Shown one piece after another: positions 43,812 through 55,021 of a stretch of 64,000 bases of DNA. Source of the stretch: Diphasiastrum complanatum (taxonomy: Eukaryota > Streptophyta > Lycopodiopsida > Lycopodiales > Lycopodiaceae); NCBI GenBank assembly GCA_029204225.1, contig CM055102.1, forward strand, positions 36,078,585-36,142,584, in the 5' to 3' direction. Under the pieces are notes generated by a model, which saw only the letters and a list, made by a program, of their open reading frames with translations, ran no database searches and was not told the DNA's origin. Position 1 is the first letter of the stretch. Each line of letters opens with the position of its first letter. Both the position numbers and the translations under genes were made by a program.

Positions 43812-44180
43812 CATATTAGAATCACGCGAGAATAGACAAGTTCTCTTACCAAAAATGCATATCCTCGCGTGATCGCGATATCTCACCTCAACAATTATCC
43901 ATACATATCGGAACCACACAAGGATAGACAAGTTCTCTTACCAAAAATCAGATCCTCGCATGATAGCAATTTTTCACCTTAGCAATTTCCATACATATCG
44001 GAACCACACTAGGATAGAAAAGTTTTCTTTCCAAAAATATAGATCCTCGCGTGATAGCGATATCTCACCTTAGCAGTTGTCTTTTCATATTGGAACCACG
44101 CGATAATAGACAAGTACTCTTACCAAAATATAGATCCTCACGTGATAGGGATATCTCACCTCAACAATTGTCTGTACATG
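43812..44180. repeat. 91-92-bp tandem array, four copies
   Basis: Units start at about 43812, 43904, 43994 and 44086, ending near 44177. Each has CATATCGGAACCAC, GGATAGACAAGTTCTCTTACCAAAAAT (in part), AGATCCTCGCGTGATAGCG and ATATCTCACCT. Spacing of 90-92 bases is regular. There is no ORF running through all units. Confidence 0.85.
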
Positions 44181-44569
44181 TGAGCACCAAGAAAAAGTAA
44201 AATACTCAACCAAGAAGCTGGAAACATCACCCAATTATCTACAAGAATATTATTTATTAATCTAAGAGGAATAACAATAAACCTAAACTCTGTGAAAAGC
44301 AATCAGCACCTGCAAGAACAAGACATATTGCATCAATAAAAAGATGCAAAAGGATCCCACATTGCCAAAACTTTCTCAGAAAGCTCCTCAAAGTCATTCT
44401 CAGGAAGACTCACAAGTATTCAACGAGCTGACATGCATATTAGTGTGACAACATGACTGGAGAAATCTAAAAGACTAGAGGTTCTATTAATGTAAAACTT
44501 TGATCTACAAATTGTGAAAAATGCAAAAATAAGCTTGTAGAGGCCAAAAATCTTGTATATAGATAAAAA

Positions 44570-44598
44570 CACATGTGTGGAGCCTGTTCCCACGTGTG
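44570..44598 (+). promoter_or_regulatory. Paired CACATGTG / CACGTGTG module in LTR-D
   Basis: CACATGTGTGGAGCCTGTTC followed by CCACGTGTG. Same layout and spacing as in LTR-B and LTR-E, although the surrounding LTR sequences are largely different. Probable binding sites for CACGTG-binding factors; function not shown. Confidence 0.5.
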
Positions 44599-44989
44599 AA
44601 AATAGTGTACTTGTCATGTACCATAATCATATAGGTTGTACATATGATTTAATTCAAGTTCTAGTGGCTGAAAAGGCCAAAAACTAGTTTTCTAGACATA
44701 TGACACATGGCATCAATCTATTGATTGCATGAGCCACATCCTTTGGTTAGGTGTCATATCACATGTGTAGAGGACAACTCACATGTGTGGAATAAGCTGA
44801 AGTAGGCGAATTTTGACTTCTAGAAGATTTCCAAGTAGATCTCCATATAGAAGGAAAATGGACCAAAAGTGCTCAAAATAGAAGGTTTTGTCCAAGTGTC
44901 AGTGTTGCATGATGAATCATCATATGACAAAGCACCTTTATACATCTGGGATCATAGGGATGATTAGTACCACGAGCTCCCACTTATTG

Positions 44990-44998
44990 TATATATAG
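44990..44998 (+). promoter_or_regulatory. TATA box of LTR-D
   Basis: TATATATAG about 480 bases into the LTR, preceded by TTATTG. It is repeated in the 3' LTR. Confidence 0.6.
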
Positions 44999-46282
44999 AG
45001 CCACATTTGGCCATAATCAATGTGAGACACCAATCTTGGTTTTGGTAGCAATTTTGAGTGATTCTCTCCATTTGTCTACATTTGTTTTGATTGTTCTGAG
45101 GTTCTAATAATTGTACTTGATTTTCAGGTTGGAGTCCGTACTCATACAGTGTTTCACACGTGTGAAACCAGAAATTACACCTAGCTTCAATTAATGATTG
45201 TTCTTGTTAGGATTTTGTGTCATCAATTTGCTAGAAAACATCCTTGGATCTGTCCTCCAAGTGAAACCTTTGAGAGTTTCTAGTGCATATAGAGCATCTA
45301 TGCAAATCTTTTGTAGAATTTGACATAGATTGGCTTAAATTGAGAGTTCTAGAAAAGAGATTTGAGGACATTGTTCAACCCTACTCAATTTGTTTGAGTG
45401 ATTGTAAGGTTTGAAAAGAGTCATTAAGGTGTCTATGGCAAATGTGTAGAGAGAGATCCAATTTTCTAAGAGTTCCTTCCTTTGTAGAGGGCAAGATCTA
45501 GAAGCTCATGAAGAATTTGTCTTCTCCTAGGTGATCAAATCTTTCTAAGTGGTATTAGCTCTTTGAAGCTCAATATCTTAGTGAGAAAAATCACAACTTT
45601 TGATTTTGAATTTCATTCCAAGTCTTAAAAAGTAGAGTAATTGGTGGAATCCAATAGGAGTGATTCAATTCAATTTGATGAGCAAAAATTGACATAGTAT
45701 GTATGAAACTCAAATTAGTTCTATTCAACTTTCTTTGTGAGAGTGTAAGGGTCAATTTGTGATCCCATTTGATGTCTAGAATGAGGAGGAGTCCATATTT
45801 GAGTATTCATGCATGGTTGAGATCTTTGTGAATCTCTAGTTGTCTAATTTTTAAGCTTTGTGAAAAATTGGTTGTATAGTTTGTTTTCAAATCAAATCAA
45901 ATTCATTCTAGATCTCAAGAGTGAGATTATTTGGGTCAAGAGTGAGTCCAAAAGAAGTGATTAAGTTTGATTTTCATGTGTTTGAAACAAAACCCATCTT
46001 TTGTTCAAGAATCTCAAGTGTTGAGAGAACTAGTCAAGTGAAAAGGAAAATCTAGGTGTCAAATCTTTTCATATCCATTTCAACTTTCAAAAGAAAGAGT
46101 CATTGGTATTTGATGAGTCCAATAGGAGATTGGATCTGATTTCTTTTGTGATTTGATTCAAAGATTGTATGCTTTTGTCTTAGTGATCAAAGCAAAGTTT
46201 CCAAGTGACTAGTCATTAGTGTGAAGATTGATTCTTAGGTTTGTGAGTTAGATCTTTTGTAGATCCTTCTAGATTGTTGAAG

Positions 46283-47416
46283 ATGTTCAAATCTAGTCTC
46301 TTGAGAGTCACAAATTACATTTGTAGAATCATATCACAGGTTTTTATTCACATAGCATCAATAGGTGGCATCCTATTGAAGGAAAGAAATGATCCTAAGT
46401 GCAACCTTTGTGGACAGGAAAGATATTTTTCCTCAAGATGCTACAAAAAGAAGACCAATCTATCCAAGAAGAACCAAAGCAAGGGGGCCGAGGAGAAGGA
46501 TGGAGCTTCAAGTTCGAAATGCAAATACAAGAAGGACAAATCCAAAGAAAGGTGTTTCCTTTGTGGAAAGGTGAATGAGGCTTGGAGTCTCACAAGGACT
46601 TGCAAAATTTTTCTTCAAGAGTCCATTACAACACATGTCAAATCTTTTGAAATTTTTCATTTGGAAGTGCATTGTTTGGTTCAAGATGCAAAGACAGATG
46701 TCACTTTCATGAAAGTAACTTGGATCTATTTTATGTCCTTGGAAAGTATTTTGCTTGGAACTTTAGATAAGTTCAAACTTATTGTTATGATCCAAGAGAA
46801 ATCAATCAAGAATAAGGAGCAGCAATCACAAAATGAAAATAGTTTCATTTATGTTATCATGTCAACTTATGAAGAACCATTTTGCTTTGAAGAGATTTTT
46901 GTATCTCAAAGGTGGATTAAGGCAATACTAGTTGAGTGTGATGCCTTAAAAGATAGCAAAATATATTTTCCTTGTAAGCTTACATTAGTTATGAAGTCAA
47001 GGAAATGGAAATATCTTCATAATGTAGGATCTTTTGGTTTCAATAAGATCATGAATGATGTGTTCATTCATAAAGATGAAAATTGTATGTTTTCAATCCT
47101 AAAGGCAAATTGTAAACTTATTATGAGAATAAGTGAAGCATCCAAAGTGGACACTTATATCCATAAGCAAGTAGTTAGCCTTATTGAGATGGAAGTACCT
47201 TTTGATTTCAATATTGAAAAAATCATGCCAAGTTGTGGTGATTTTTGGACTTATGTTTCTAGCATAAGTAATCTTGATAATCATAGAAAGTGCCTATTGA
47301 ATGGTCATACTTGTTGTGATCATTATGAGACATGGAGGTCTCGGATTTCCATAAAAAAGGAGCATGCACATGAAGAAGGAGCAAGCCTCAAAGTCAAGCA
47401 TCTATATGAAATTTAG
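46283..47416 (+). CDS. Element D ORF: degenerate Gag-pol remnant, 377 codons
   Basis: First ATG at 46283. Residues about 30-50 hold a zinc knuckle with the His position occupied by Tyr (CNLCGQERYFSSRC), and a second CxxC near 92 (CFLCGKVNEAW) without a proper continuation. The middle has no catalytic motif. Near residues 210-250, WIKAILVECDALKDSKIYF and KWKYLHNVGSFGFNK look like a distorted start of copia RT. Residues about 274-355 match the tail of the Copia-2 ORF (ANCKL, SEASKVDTYI, NLDNH, YE-W) and derive from the RT-RNase H connection. About 80% of bases match there by eye. No protease DSG. It is open throughout, but I doubt it encodes an enzyme. Confidence 0.6.
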   Translation: MFKSSLLRVTNYICRIISQVFIHIASIGGILLKERNDPKCNLCGQERYFSSRCYKKKTNLSKKNQSKGAEEKDGASSSKCKYKKDKSKERCFLCGKVNEAWSLTRTCKIFLQESITTHVKSFEIFHLEVHCLVQDAKTDVTFMKVTWIYFMSLESILLGTLDKFKLIVMIQEKSIKNKEQQSQNENSFIYVIMSTYEEPFCFEEIFVSQRWIKAILVECDALKDSKIYFPCKLTLVMKSRKWKYLHNVGSFGFNKIMNDVFIHKDENCMFSILKANCKLIMRISEASKVDTYIHKQVVSLIEMEVPFDFNIEKIMPSCGDFWTYVSSISNLDNHRKCLLNGHTCCDHYETWRSRISIKKEHAHEEGASLKVKHLYEI

Positions 47417-47632
47417 AAGGAATCAATTTTGGAGGTGCTAGGATGGTGCAAAGCTCTCAAGTTCATCAAAGATGTCAACCTCAAAGAAGCACTATCATGG
47501 ATATGGTGATTTCATATCAACATCAAGCTCATTGGCTGATCTTCACACCTTTTGAACCAGCGAAGACTAATTCAGCCCATGGAGTCAAGTTCAAGATCAT
47601 CATGTTTTCCATCAAGCTAGATTTTTTAGGAG

Positions 47633-48343
47633 TGTGAAAAATACAAAAATAAGCTTGGTAGAGGCCAAAAATCTTGTATATAGATAAACACACATGTGTG
47701 GAGCCTGTTCCCACATGTGAAAATAGTGTACTTGTCATGTACCATGATCATACAGGTTGTACATATGATTTAATTTAAGTTCTAGTGGCTAAAAAGACAA
47801 AAATCTAGTTTTCTAGACATATGACACATGGCATCAATCTATTGATTGCATGAGCCACATCCTTTGGTTAGGTATCATATCACATGTGTAGAGGACAGCT
47901 CACATGTGTAGAATAAGTTGAAGTAGGCGAATTTTGACTTCTAGAAGATTTCCAAGTAGATCTCCATATAGAAGAAAAATGGACCAAAAGTGCTCAAAAT
48001 AGAAGGTTTTGTCCAAGTGTCAGTTTTGCTTGATGAATCATCATATGACAAAACACCTTCACACATGTGGGATCATAGGGATGATCAGTACCACGAGCTC
48101 CCACTTATTGTATATATAGAGCCACATTTGGCCATAATCAATGTGAGACACCAATCTTGGTTTTGGAAGCAATTTTGAGTGATTCTCTCCATTTGTCTAC
48201 ATTTGTTTTGATTGTTTTGAGGTTATATCAATGTGTACTTGATTTTTAGGTTGGAGTCCGTACTCAGATAGTGTTTCACACATGTGAAACCAGAAAGTAC
48301 ACCTACTTTCAATTAATGATTGTTCTTGTTAGAATTTTGTGTC
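47633..48343 (+). repeat. Element D 3' LTR
   Basis: Starts TGTGAAAAATAC. About 30 differences from the 5' LTR by eye, including loss of some CACGTG cores (CCCACATGTG in place of CCCACGTGTG). Confidence 0.92.
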
Positions 48344-48754
48344 TAGAATTGATCTAGATTGATTTTAATCTCAAGTAGATTGATAGATCAAATAATCTGG
48401 CAACCAATCCCTCTTGAGGATCAAATTAGGATCTACTCTTGGTCCTTTTTGTACTTTTTGCACACAAATAATGATTATGGACTTTAGGTGTTGTGTACTC
48501 CTTTACACATGAAATTTGGAGGGAATTTTCTCCCGCTTGTGGCGCGTGCTTTGTTTCTTGGCAACGTGCTTTTTTTTATGCGCATTGTTAATATACTTCA
48601 AAAAATGAGCCAGCCACACAACTTAGACGGTGGGCAACACCAAAAACTAAGAAAATGAGAAAAAATTCTGGTCATTTTATCATTCTATCTCTAACATTCT
48701 CTTACTAAGGCACGATTTCTTATACAGCCCTTTTGGAATAAAAAACTCCTCTAA
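48344..48754. other. Spacer after element D
   Basis: No gene recognised. Confidence 0.5.
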
Positions 48755-49405
48755 TGTGGTGATGTGTGCAAGATCAAGGGGATAGGCACCGTTTCCATCC
48801 CCCTACCTAATGGCAAAAGCAAGACGATCAAGGAGGTACTTTATGTACCAGATTTGAAGAAAAATCTACTTTCCATTGGTGTCATTACTGATCAAAAGTT
48901 GAAAGTAGAATTGCCCATGATCGTTGCTTTGTGAAGGATGTGAACCAAAATTTCAAAGTCATTGTGAATGGTATAAGAGAGCCCAACACTAAATTGTATA
49001 GGTTGAATGCTACAATTAAGGGGCAACATGGTTGGTCATTTGAACCTAGGAAGCCTTAGTTTGATGAGGAAATTGGAAATGGTAAAAGGATTGCCTATGA
49101 TGGAAGACCACTTGAAGATGATGTGCGAGTCATTTGTGTATGGGAAGCAACACAGAGAGAAATTCAAGAAAGGTGGTGTTGCAAGGGTGAAGAACATTCT
49201 GGACTTGATCTCCACACAAATCTATGTGGGTCTATGAGGACTATGTCCATAGGTGAAGCTTATTATTTTATGACCTTCATAGATGATATGTCACGTAAGG
49301 CGTGGATATATTTCTTAAAGAAGAAATTGGATGTTTTTGCCACTTTCAAGAGCTTCAAGGCAATGGTCAAAAATCAAACAGGCAAGAAGATCAAAGTCCT
49401 AAGAT
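48755..49405 (+). pseudogene. Copia protease end, pre-integrase and integrase fragment
   Basis: KIKGIGTVSIPLPNGK and VLYVPDLKKNLLSIG lie in one frame, KLYRLNATI in another, then FMTFIDDMSRKAWIYFLKKK and KNQTGKKIKVLRS. The first catalytic Asp is replaced (HTNLCGSM where HSDLCG is usual). The copy stops at LRS, one residue before the second Asp, where it joins a copia leader. It is a different lineage from Copia-1 and much decayed. Confidence 0.85.
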
Positions 49406-49936
49406 CTTGCTCAGACACTTGTGAAGGATAGCCCAATTCAATTTGGTGGTTCTATTCCATGTTTGATCTAAATCTAGATGTTGATAGCTAGTTTCAAAGC
49501 TATTTGAGACTAGTTTGTGTAGCAATTGATTTCATAGAGATTGGATCTCTCAATAGAGAGTTATAATCAATTAAGTCAAGGTGGTTAGGGCACCCAACCT
49601 GGTTGGACACTTTTACTTTTGACTCTATCATGCTTATTTGATCAAAAATCTCAATTCTAGGCTTGCCAATCTCATTTTCTTGAGATCTAGTCATCATTTT
49701 GAGGTCATAGCCAGTTTCTTTCATACAATTGGCTTGTATTTGAGTGATTTGTGGATTCTTGGAGTGTTTTACACATGCCATAGATAGTTTGACCCAAACT
49801 TTGCCTATACTCCATCAATTGATGAGAGGTTGATCTAGTTTGAGAGAGATTGGTAGAGCTAGTGAATCCATCTCACATTTTGTTGCAAGATCTTGCATAG
49901 GAGTTTTTGTACCTTACCAAGCTAGTTTTTGAGGAG
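49406..49936 (+). other. Element E leader without coding region
   Basis: Matches the Copia-2 leader (10081-10600: GCTCAGACAC, GGCACC-A-CT, TGTTGCAAGATCTTGCATAGGAG) and then passes directly to TTTTTGAGGAG, the polypurine tract. All of gag-pol is deleted and the 5' LTR is absent. Confidence 0.8.
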
Positions 49937-50749
49937 TGTGAAAAATAGTCAAAAATCTATCTTGGTGACTATGATTTTATGTTTGTGAGTACATTTCACA
50001 TGTGTGGAGCATATTCCCACATGTGTAAAATAGTTAGAAATAGTTTATAATGTTGACTTTAGGAGTATCATAAAGATTGCTAGTCAAGCATCTTGGTGTC
50101 ACTAGGTGATAGAGCCCATTTTGGCTTTAGAGGTCAAATGGTCAAGTACACGTTTTGTCATGATTAGGCCAAAATTCAATTGTGATGTAACTCAGGCTAG
50201 TTAGGTTGCTTACACATTTCAATTTTAGGTTTGATGAGTGATGCACCCTATGTGGTGGCAAAAGTCAAAGGGTCCAATCATAAGAGAGAGATGTGTTGTA
50301 AGGGTCCAATCAAAAGTAAGGGATGTTGCATCACACATCCAATATGATTAGAGAGACTATGTTTAAGGGGGTCCAATAGGATTGAAGCATGGATCTCCAT
50401 GAGATTTATGTACTTTCATTTTGTATCATAATCTAATGTGAGTTTTTGAGTCAATCTGGAGATTTGCCAATTTTGCTTGTATTGTCTTCTCTCTCTAGAT
50501 AAGTCGAAAAGTGGTAGTTTCTCTCTCTACCTGAGGAGAGGAGCTTGTTGGGACTTAGTTTATTTCATGAAGTCTTCCACACGTGTGAAACACCTTTTAG
50601 TAATGAATGAATGCATGTAAAATGGGATTTTCTTAAATCTTGTCATTGATCTTGGATTTCAATCAATAGGTGATATATAGTGCATGAGCCAAGCTTAGGA
50701 GATCAATTTTACACATTAGGGCATTCCCACATTTGTGAAATTTCGCAAC
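49937..50749 (+). repeat. LTR-E (3' LTR of element E)
   Basis: Starts TGTGAAAAATAGTC after GAGGAG and ends near TTTCGCAAC, by analogy with the B end ATTCAACA. It is related to LTR-B by the paired CACRTGTG module (49997-50026), CCACACGTGTGAAACACC near 50578 and TTACCCGAGAG-like CTCTACCTGAGGAGAG text, but is otherwise well diverged. The exact right end is uncertain. Confidence 0.8.
49997..50026 (+). promoter_or_regulatory. Paired CACATGTG / CACATGTG module in LTR-E
   Basis: CACATGTGTGGAGCATATTC followed by CCACATGTGTAA. Both cores are CATG, where LTR-B and LTR-D have CGTG in the second site. Same spacing. Confidence 0.45.
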
Positions 50750-52319
50750 GTGGCCAAAAAAGTTGAAATAGTTGATAAGCCGATATGTCGGACAAGTCGG
50801 GTAAGTCGACATGTCAGTTGAGTCGACAAGTCGGACTCCGCTATATATCAGCCAAGCCGATCAAGCCCGATAAGTCAGGTGTCTTTCTCTTGCATGTCTT
50901 TAGTAATAAAGTTGTGCGACAATGCATGTAAATTTGCAGCGTTATGAACTAGATTAACATGGGATTTAGGAGTGTAGAGGAGATAAATCCAACAAATCAA
51001 CCTCTGCTGCAGCTTCAAAGGTAATCTCTTTGGTTCAGCCTACTTCCTTTTCCTTGGTTCCTTAGTGGCAGGAGGAGATTCAGGACATGGCCGAAAATTA
51101 TGTGCAAATGTGTCGTAAGCGTCCCTTAGCTTGAATATCAATGTGAAGTCTTTGGGCATGATAGTGAACGACTGCTACACATGTATCTACAAAAAACTTG
51201 ATCTAAAAGTCTTCATAAGCTACATGCACAGCCTCCACTACAGACACGGCCCACCTTACATCTATCGATAATTTTCTAGTCACATCCTTGATGCATCTCT
51301 AGATGTGAGCCTTGAAGATCAGAATATTGTTCATCTTTTGTAGCCTCTTGATATCCTTAAGCCATGCAGGGTCACGAGGTCTACCCCTTGGCCTTTGTGG
51401 TGGTGGTGGTGGTAGTGCTCTTTGTGGTGGTGGTGGATTGCCTATCAAACCAATTGACCCATGAAGTGAAACACCCCTGCATGGACCCAAGTTGTCTGCT
51501 TTGTTTGAGCCATCTAAGATATCAATTCACGGCGCATGCAATACACCAGAGCAAATGAGCGCAACTAAGTCGCCTTAAAATTATATAGAAAAATATTGGT
51601 TGAGTGCCTAGGCGGACTAAACGGCGGGTTAGGGTCCAATATTTGCACATTGAATCGATATTTGAATATCAAATGAACACGCAAGAAGGAAGTAGAGATT
51701 CCCTAGAAAAGAACAACGTGCATTGGATCAATATGATTATTCGCAGGGACTCAAGGGCTTTGTAAAGTATTCAACTCAGGTTATGGTTGTTATATAGAAA
51801 TCTGGAAATTGAGGCTCCACGTTTGATGATTCCGCGTGGGTCCAATACAAATTCGAAGTTGATTTATGAGTCGGATTTCGTGCATATCTGATTTCTATTC
51901 CTCAATCATTACTCATTAAAAAACGTCTTGTCTCATGATGACTATTGACCACACGTGGTAGTTTCTTATTGATTCATCCATTATGGCTCCAGATATTCAT
52001 TCCAAACGCAACAAGTGTAAGGTTGTGGTCAAGTTAAAAATGCTATAAATATGAAATGAAAGGCATTAGTCTATGTTCCACTATGTTTCGTCTCTCAGTA
52101 TTCAAAGTTTTACTTTCTTGGCATATTGTTTCAATGTGCGCTTAGTGTTAGCGTCGTACTCCCATAGCCCCTGTGCGCGTTGAAACAATATTGCCATTTT
52201 TTTACTTTTGTCCTGTATCAATTCAACGTGCACGTATACCTTCTACAATTGTCTTCTGTGTTGCCTGCACATTGATTCGATACGACGTCTAGTTTGTTTC
52301 TGGGCTGATTTGTCAGTAT
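50750..52319. other. Spacer with short repeats, no recognised gene
   Basis: Contains AAGTCG/GTCGGAC short repeats at 50775-50850, and a TGG-rich microsatellite at 51400-51440 whose minus frame (51490-51299) reads PPPPQRALPPPPPQRPRGRP. An inverted repeat at 52119-52196 has arms around ATTGTTTCAA and TTGAAACAAT. No gene supported. Confidence 0.5.
52119..52196. repeat. Inverted repeat (about 20-bp arms)
   Basis: GCATATTGTTTCAATGTGCG at 52119-52138 and its near-complement GCGCGTTGAAACAATATTGC at about 52176-52195, separated by 37 bases. Could be a small hairpin element. Confidence 0.65.
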
Positions 52320-54979
52320 TTCAAATATTAATGTGGCCAGTTCTCGATCATATGAGGATAGGCTAAGGGAGTTTTTGGAAGCTCTTAATATTCCTTCGGA
52401 TCAATTTGACTATTTTTTTTTCAATTTTATTTGCACCATTTTATATAGATAAGCTTTTCTATGAGAACTGTTTTCAACTTGCTGATCTTCTTGATAGATT
52501 TAGTCAAATTATTACTACTCCACTTATAGATATAGACAGCTATAGTTTTGTACATTTGGTGACCTAGTACATGCTTATCTTTCTTATAAGCAAAAACACA
52601 ATAGGAAATTTTCGAATGTACATGAAAGCTTCAAGAGAAACATTCACTATGATATGCACGATGGAAAACATTAGGAAAACTCTTGAATCCAAAAGGGCCT
52701 TTTGTAAAGATGCTTTTTTTTACTTTTAAAGGTTTTATGTCCACATGGCCCAATGGTGTGTTTCCATGTGTGCTAGACCGTAACGGTGGCGGCCCAACTT
52801 CAATTTCGGGCAGCCACTTCTGAGATAAACCAATCACACTAAAATTCAAAATGAAGTGGGTGGGAAACCCGAGGCCATGTCCTCACACATATGTCGTCGC
52901 GTCACGTCGTGCCTCGCCATCGGAAGGCAGGTGGAGTGAGCACATGTGGAGGAGAAAAATAGAATGCCTCTAGTAAAAGAAGTGTAACATCTCTTTACAC
53001 CATTACGTAGATCATGAAAAACTACACACTTTTTCATTTTGGATCACTTCAATCTGATGCACGGTTAAAAAGTTATGGCAGTTTGAAGATTCATACCCTA
53101 CTTGATATCGGAGCCGAGCGACCAATGACCTATTCACACTGAACATAATGCTCTGGTCGCGTAGCTGAGATATTGTAGCATCTGTTTACACCATTGTGTA
53201 GATCATGAAAAAATTGCACACTTTTTCTTTTTGGATCACTTCAATCCGACACACGGTTAAAATGTTATGGCCATATGAAGATTCATACCCTTCTTGATAT
53301 CGGAGTCGAGCGACCCATGGCCTCTTCTCATTGAACATAATGCTTTGGTCGCGCAGCTCTGATATCGCAGCCACGCGACTAGAGCATTATGTTCAGTGAG
53401 AAAAGGCCATGGGTCGCGTGGCTGCGATATCGGAGTTGCGCGACCAGAGCATTATGTTAAGTGAGAAGAGACCATGGGTCGCTCGGCTCTGATATCAAGG
53501 AGGGTATGAATCTTCAGATGGCCATAACTTTTTAACCGTGTGTCGGATTGAAGTGATCCAAAAGAAAAAGAGTGCAATTTTTCATGATCTACACAATGGT
53601 ATAAACAGATGCTACAATATCTCAGCTACGCGAATGCTACACTTCTTTTACTAGAGGCAATCTATTTTCCTCCTCCACATGTGCTCGCTGCACCTGCCTT
53701 CCGCATGTGGCGAGGCACGACGCGACGCGATGGACATTTGCGCGAGGACACTGCCTCGAGTTTCTCACCCTTTTCATTTTGAATTTTAGTGTCATTGGTT
53801 TATCTCAGAAGTGGTTGCCCGAAATTGAAGTTGGGCAAGGCAGTCTAATGATGTTCTCTCTCTACATTCTTAAAGGGCCCATATTGAGTCCGAAGTTTTC
53901 CTAATGTGTTGTCTTTATATAAAAGCCATGGCCTTCTATATTTTTGTTGAGGTAGCAGAAGATGAGTCTAAAGGTCCATCTTTTGTTCCTTTGATTAGAA
54001 CTATTGTATATGTTTCCATGGCTGTAGATGAAACAACCCAATGGCTTCAAAATTTGAGCAGACAACTTGTCGTTCAATCATTTTGTCAGAATCTAGTTAG
54101 ACATTTTCTTCTATTCCTAAAAAAACTATATTAGATCTTCATGTATATACTATAAACAATTAATGATATAGAAGATACTTTTTATTTAAGAGAAGATGAT
54201 ATCTTTTATATTTTTGTAAAGGAATTGGTTGAATTTTCAAATATTATAAATTATCATTATGATGATCTTGAAAGCAAGAGTGATTATGATAAGATGGCAA
54301 CTGGAAAAATGGCAAGGAAGCTTTGGAGGCCATGATGGAAAATTCCAGAACTTATTTAGAAACGTTGCCGAGTGAGGAGAAATTTTTGGAGTTTCAAAAG
54401 AGATATCCACCAAAGATTCATGGCCTCCCCTCAAGAACTGAAGTATCTGGTGGAGGCCATGATGTACATTACTACAGCAAAAGTTGTTGAGTTCGATGAT
54501 AATGACCTTGTAATTTATAATGTATAACATTGGTTTATGATTTTGTTATTGTATTATTTTTTTTAATATACAAGAGATAAAAGTTTCAAATTGCATGTTT
54601 TTCTTCAATCTATATATATCACTTGGAATTCCTTGCAGAATACCATGGAAATATATTCTTTTGCAATGAGACGTGGAAGACTTTGTGAGGGATCAACTGT
54701 TGGGAATAAGGAATCGTCGCTTGTCCATTACTTAAAAAGTTTTGTAAATGATAAAAATTTTATATATTATTCAAGTTATAGTCCATTTGCCACCACTGTT
54801 ATAATGGCAATTAAGGCTTTATATGTTTGCTTAAGAGGCCATAATTACTCAAAAGGAACATTCAAAATTGTTTTTGTTAAGAGGGATTTAGCCACTAAAA
54901 TATTAGGTTATGTCCTTGGAAATATAACAAAAAGATCATCTTCAATGGCTCTTAATTCGATTTACATAGATATGAGCAA

Positions 54980-55017
<38 letters not shown>
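52320..55017 (+). pseudogene. Decayed protein-coding sequence of unknown family, interrupted
   Basis: The plus strand carries short frames in series: SYEDRLREFLEALNIPSDQF (52351-52410); FYIDKLFYENCFQLADLLDR and a further stretch to 52717; after the inverted-repeat element, ESKGPSFVPLIRTIVYVSMA and on to 54130; and 54642-54960, preceded by a good acceptor (CCTTGCAG). The last encodes SLVHYLKSFVNDKNFIYYSS and SKGTFKIVFVKRDLATKILG. Several stops and frameshifts. I recognise no family; it could be a transposon gene or a host pseudogene. Confidence 0.4.
52673..53901. repeat. Long inverted-repeat (foldback) element, about 1.2 kb
   Basis: GCCCAACTTCAATTTCGGGC at 52792 pairs with its complement ending at 53836. 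The arms run inward for several hundred bases. Outer arms also match (AGGAAAACT...GGGCC near 52673 and GGGCCC...GTTTTCCT near 53895). The left arm holds two tandem copies of an about 187-bp segment (from about 52990 and 53177), and the centre has repeated TGATATCGGAG and GAGCATTATGTT motifs. There is no transposase, so it would be non-autonomous. Confidence 0.85.

Positions 55018-55018
<1 letters not shown>
54984..55018. repeat. AT dinucleotide microsatellite
   Basis: About 17 consecutive AT units at the end of the decayed coding sequence. Confidence 0.95.

Positions 55019-55021
<3 letters not shown>

Larger units (their letters stand above)
44513..45222 (+). repeat. Element D 5' LTR
   Basis: Begins TGTGAAAAATGC and ends GATTTTGTGTCA. 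It contains the paired CACRTGTG module at 44570-44598, further CACATGTG sites near 44770-44795, a TATA-like TATATATAG at 44990-44998 and CACACGTGTG near 45156. Confidence 0.92.
44513..48343 (+). mobile_element. Element D: non-autonomous copia element
   Basis: LTRs of 710 and 711 bases at 44513-45222 and 47633-48343, about 95-96% alike by eye, so older than Copia-1 and Copia-2. The internal region is 2.4 kb with one main ORF and no RT or integrase catalytic motif. The expected primer site after the 5' LTR is not readable and no target duplication was found. The polypurine region TTTTTTAGGAG abuts the 3' LTR. Confidence 0.9.

Noticed and set aside
43812-44180. CRISPR-like array
   Set aside because: Units are contiguous 91-bp tandem copies without short repeats and unique spacers, and the DNA is from a plant nucleus.
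51299-51490. Proline-rich 63-codon ORF
   Set aside because: It is produced by the TGG microsatellite; no start context, neighbours or domain support a gene.
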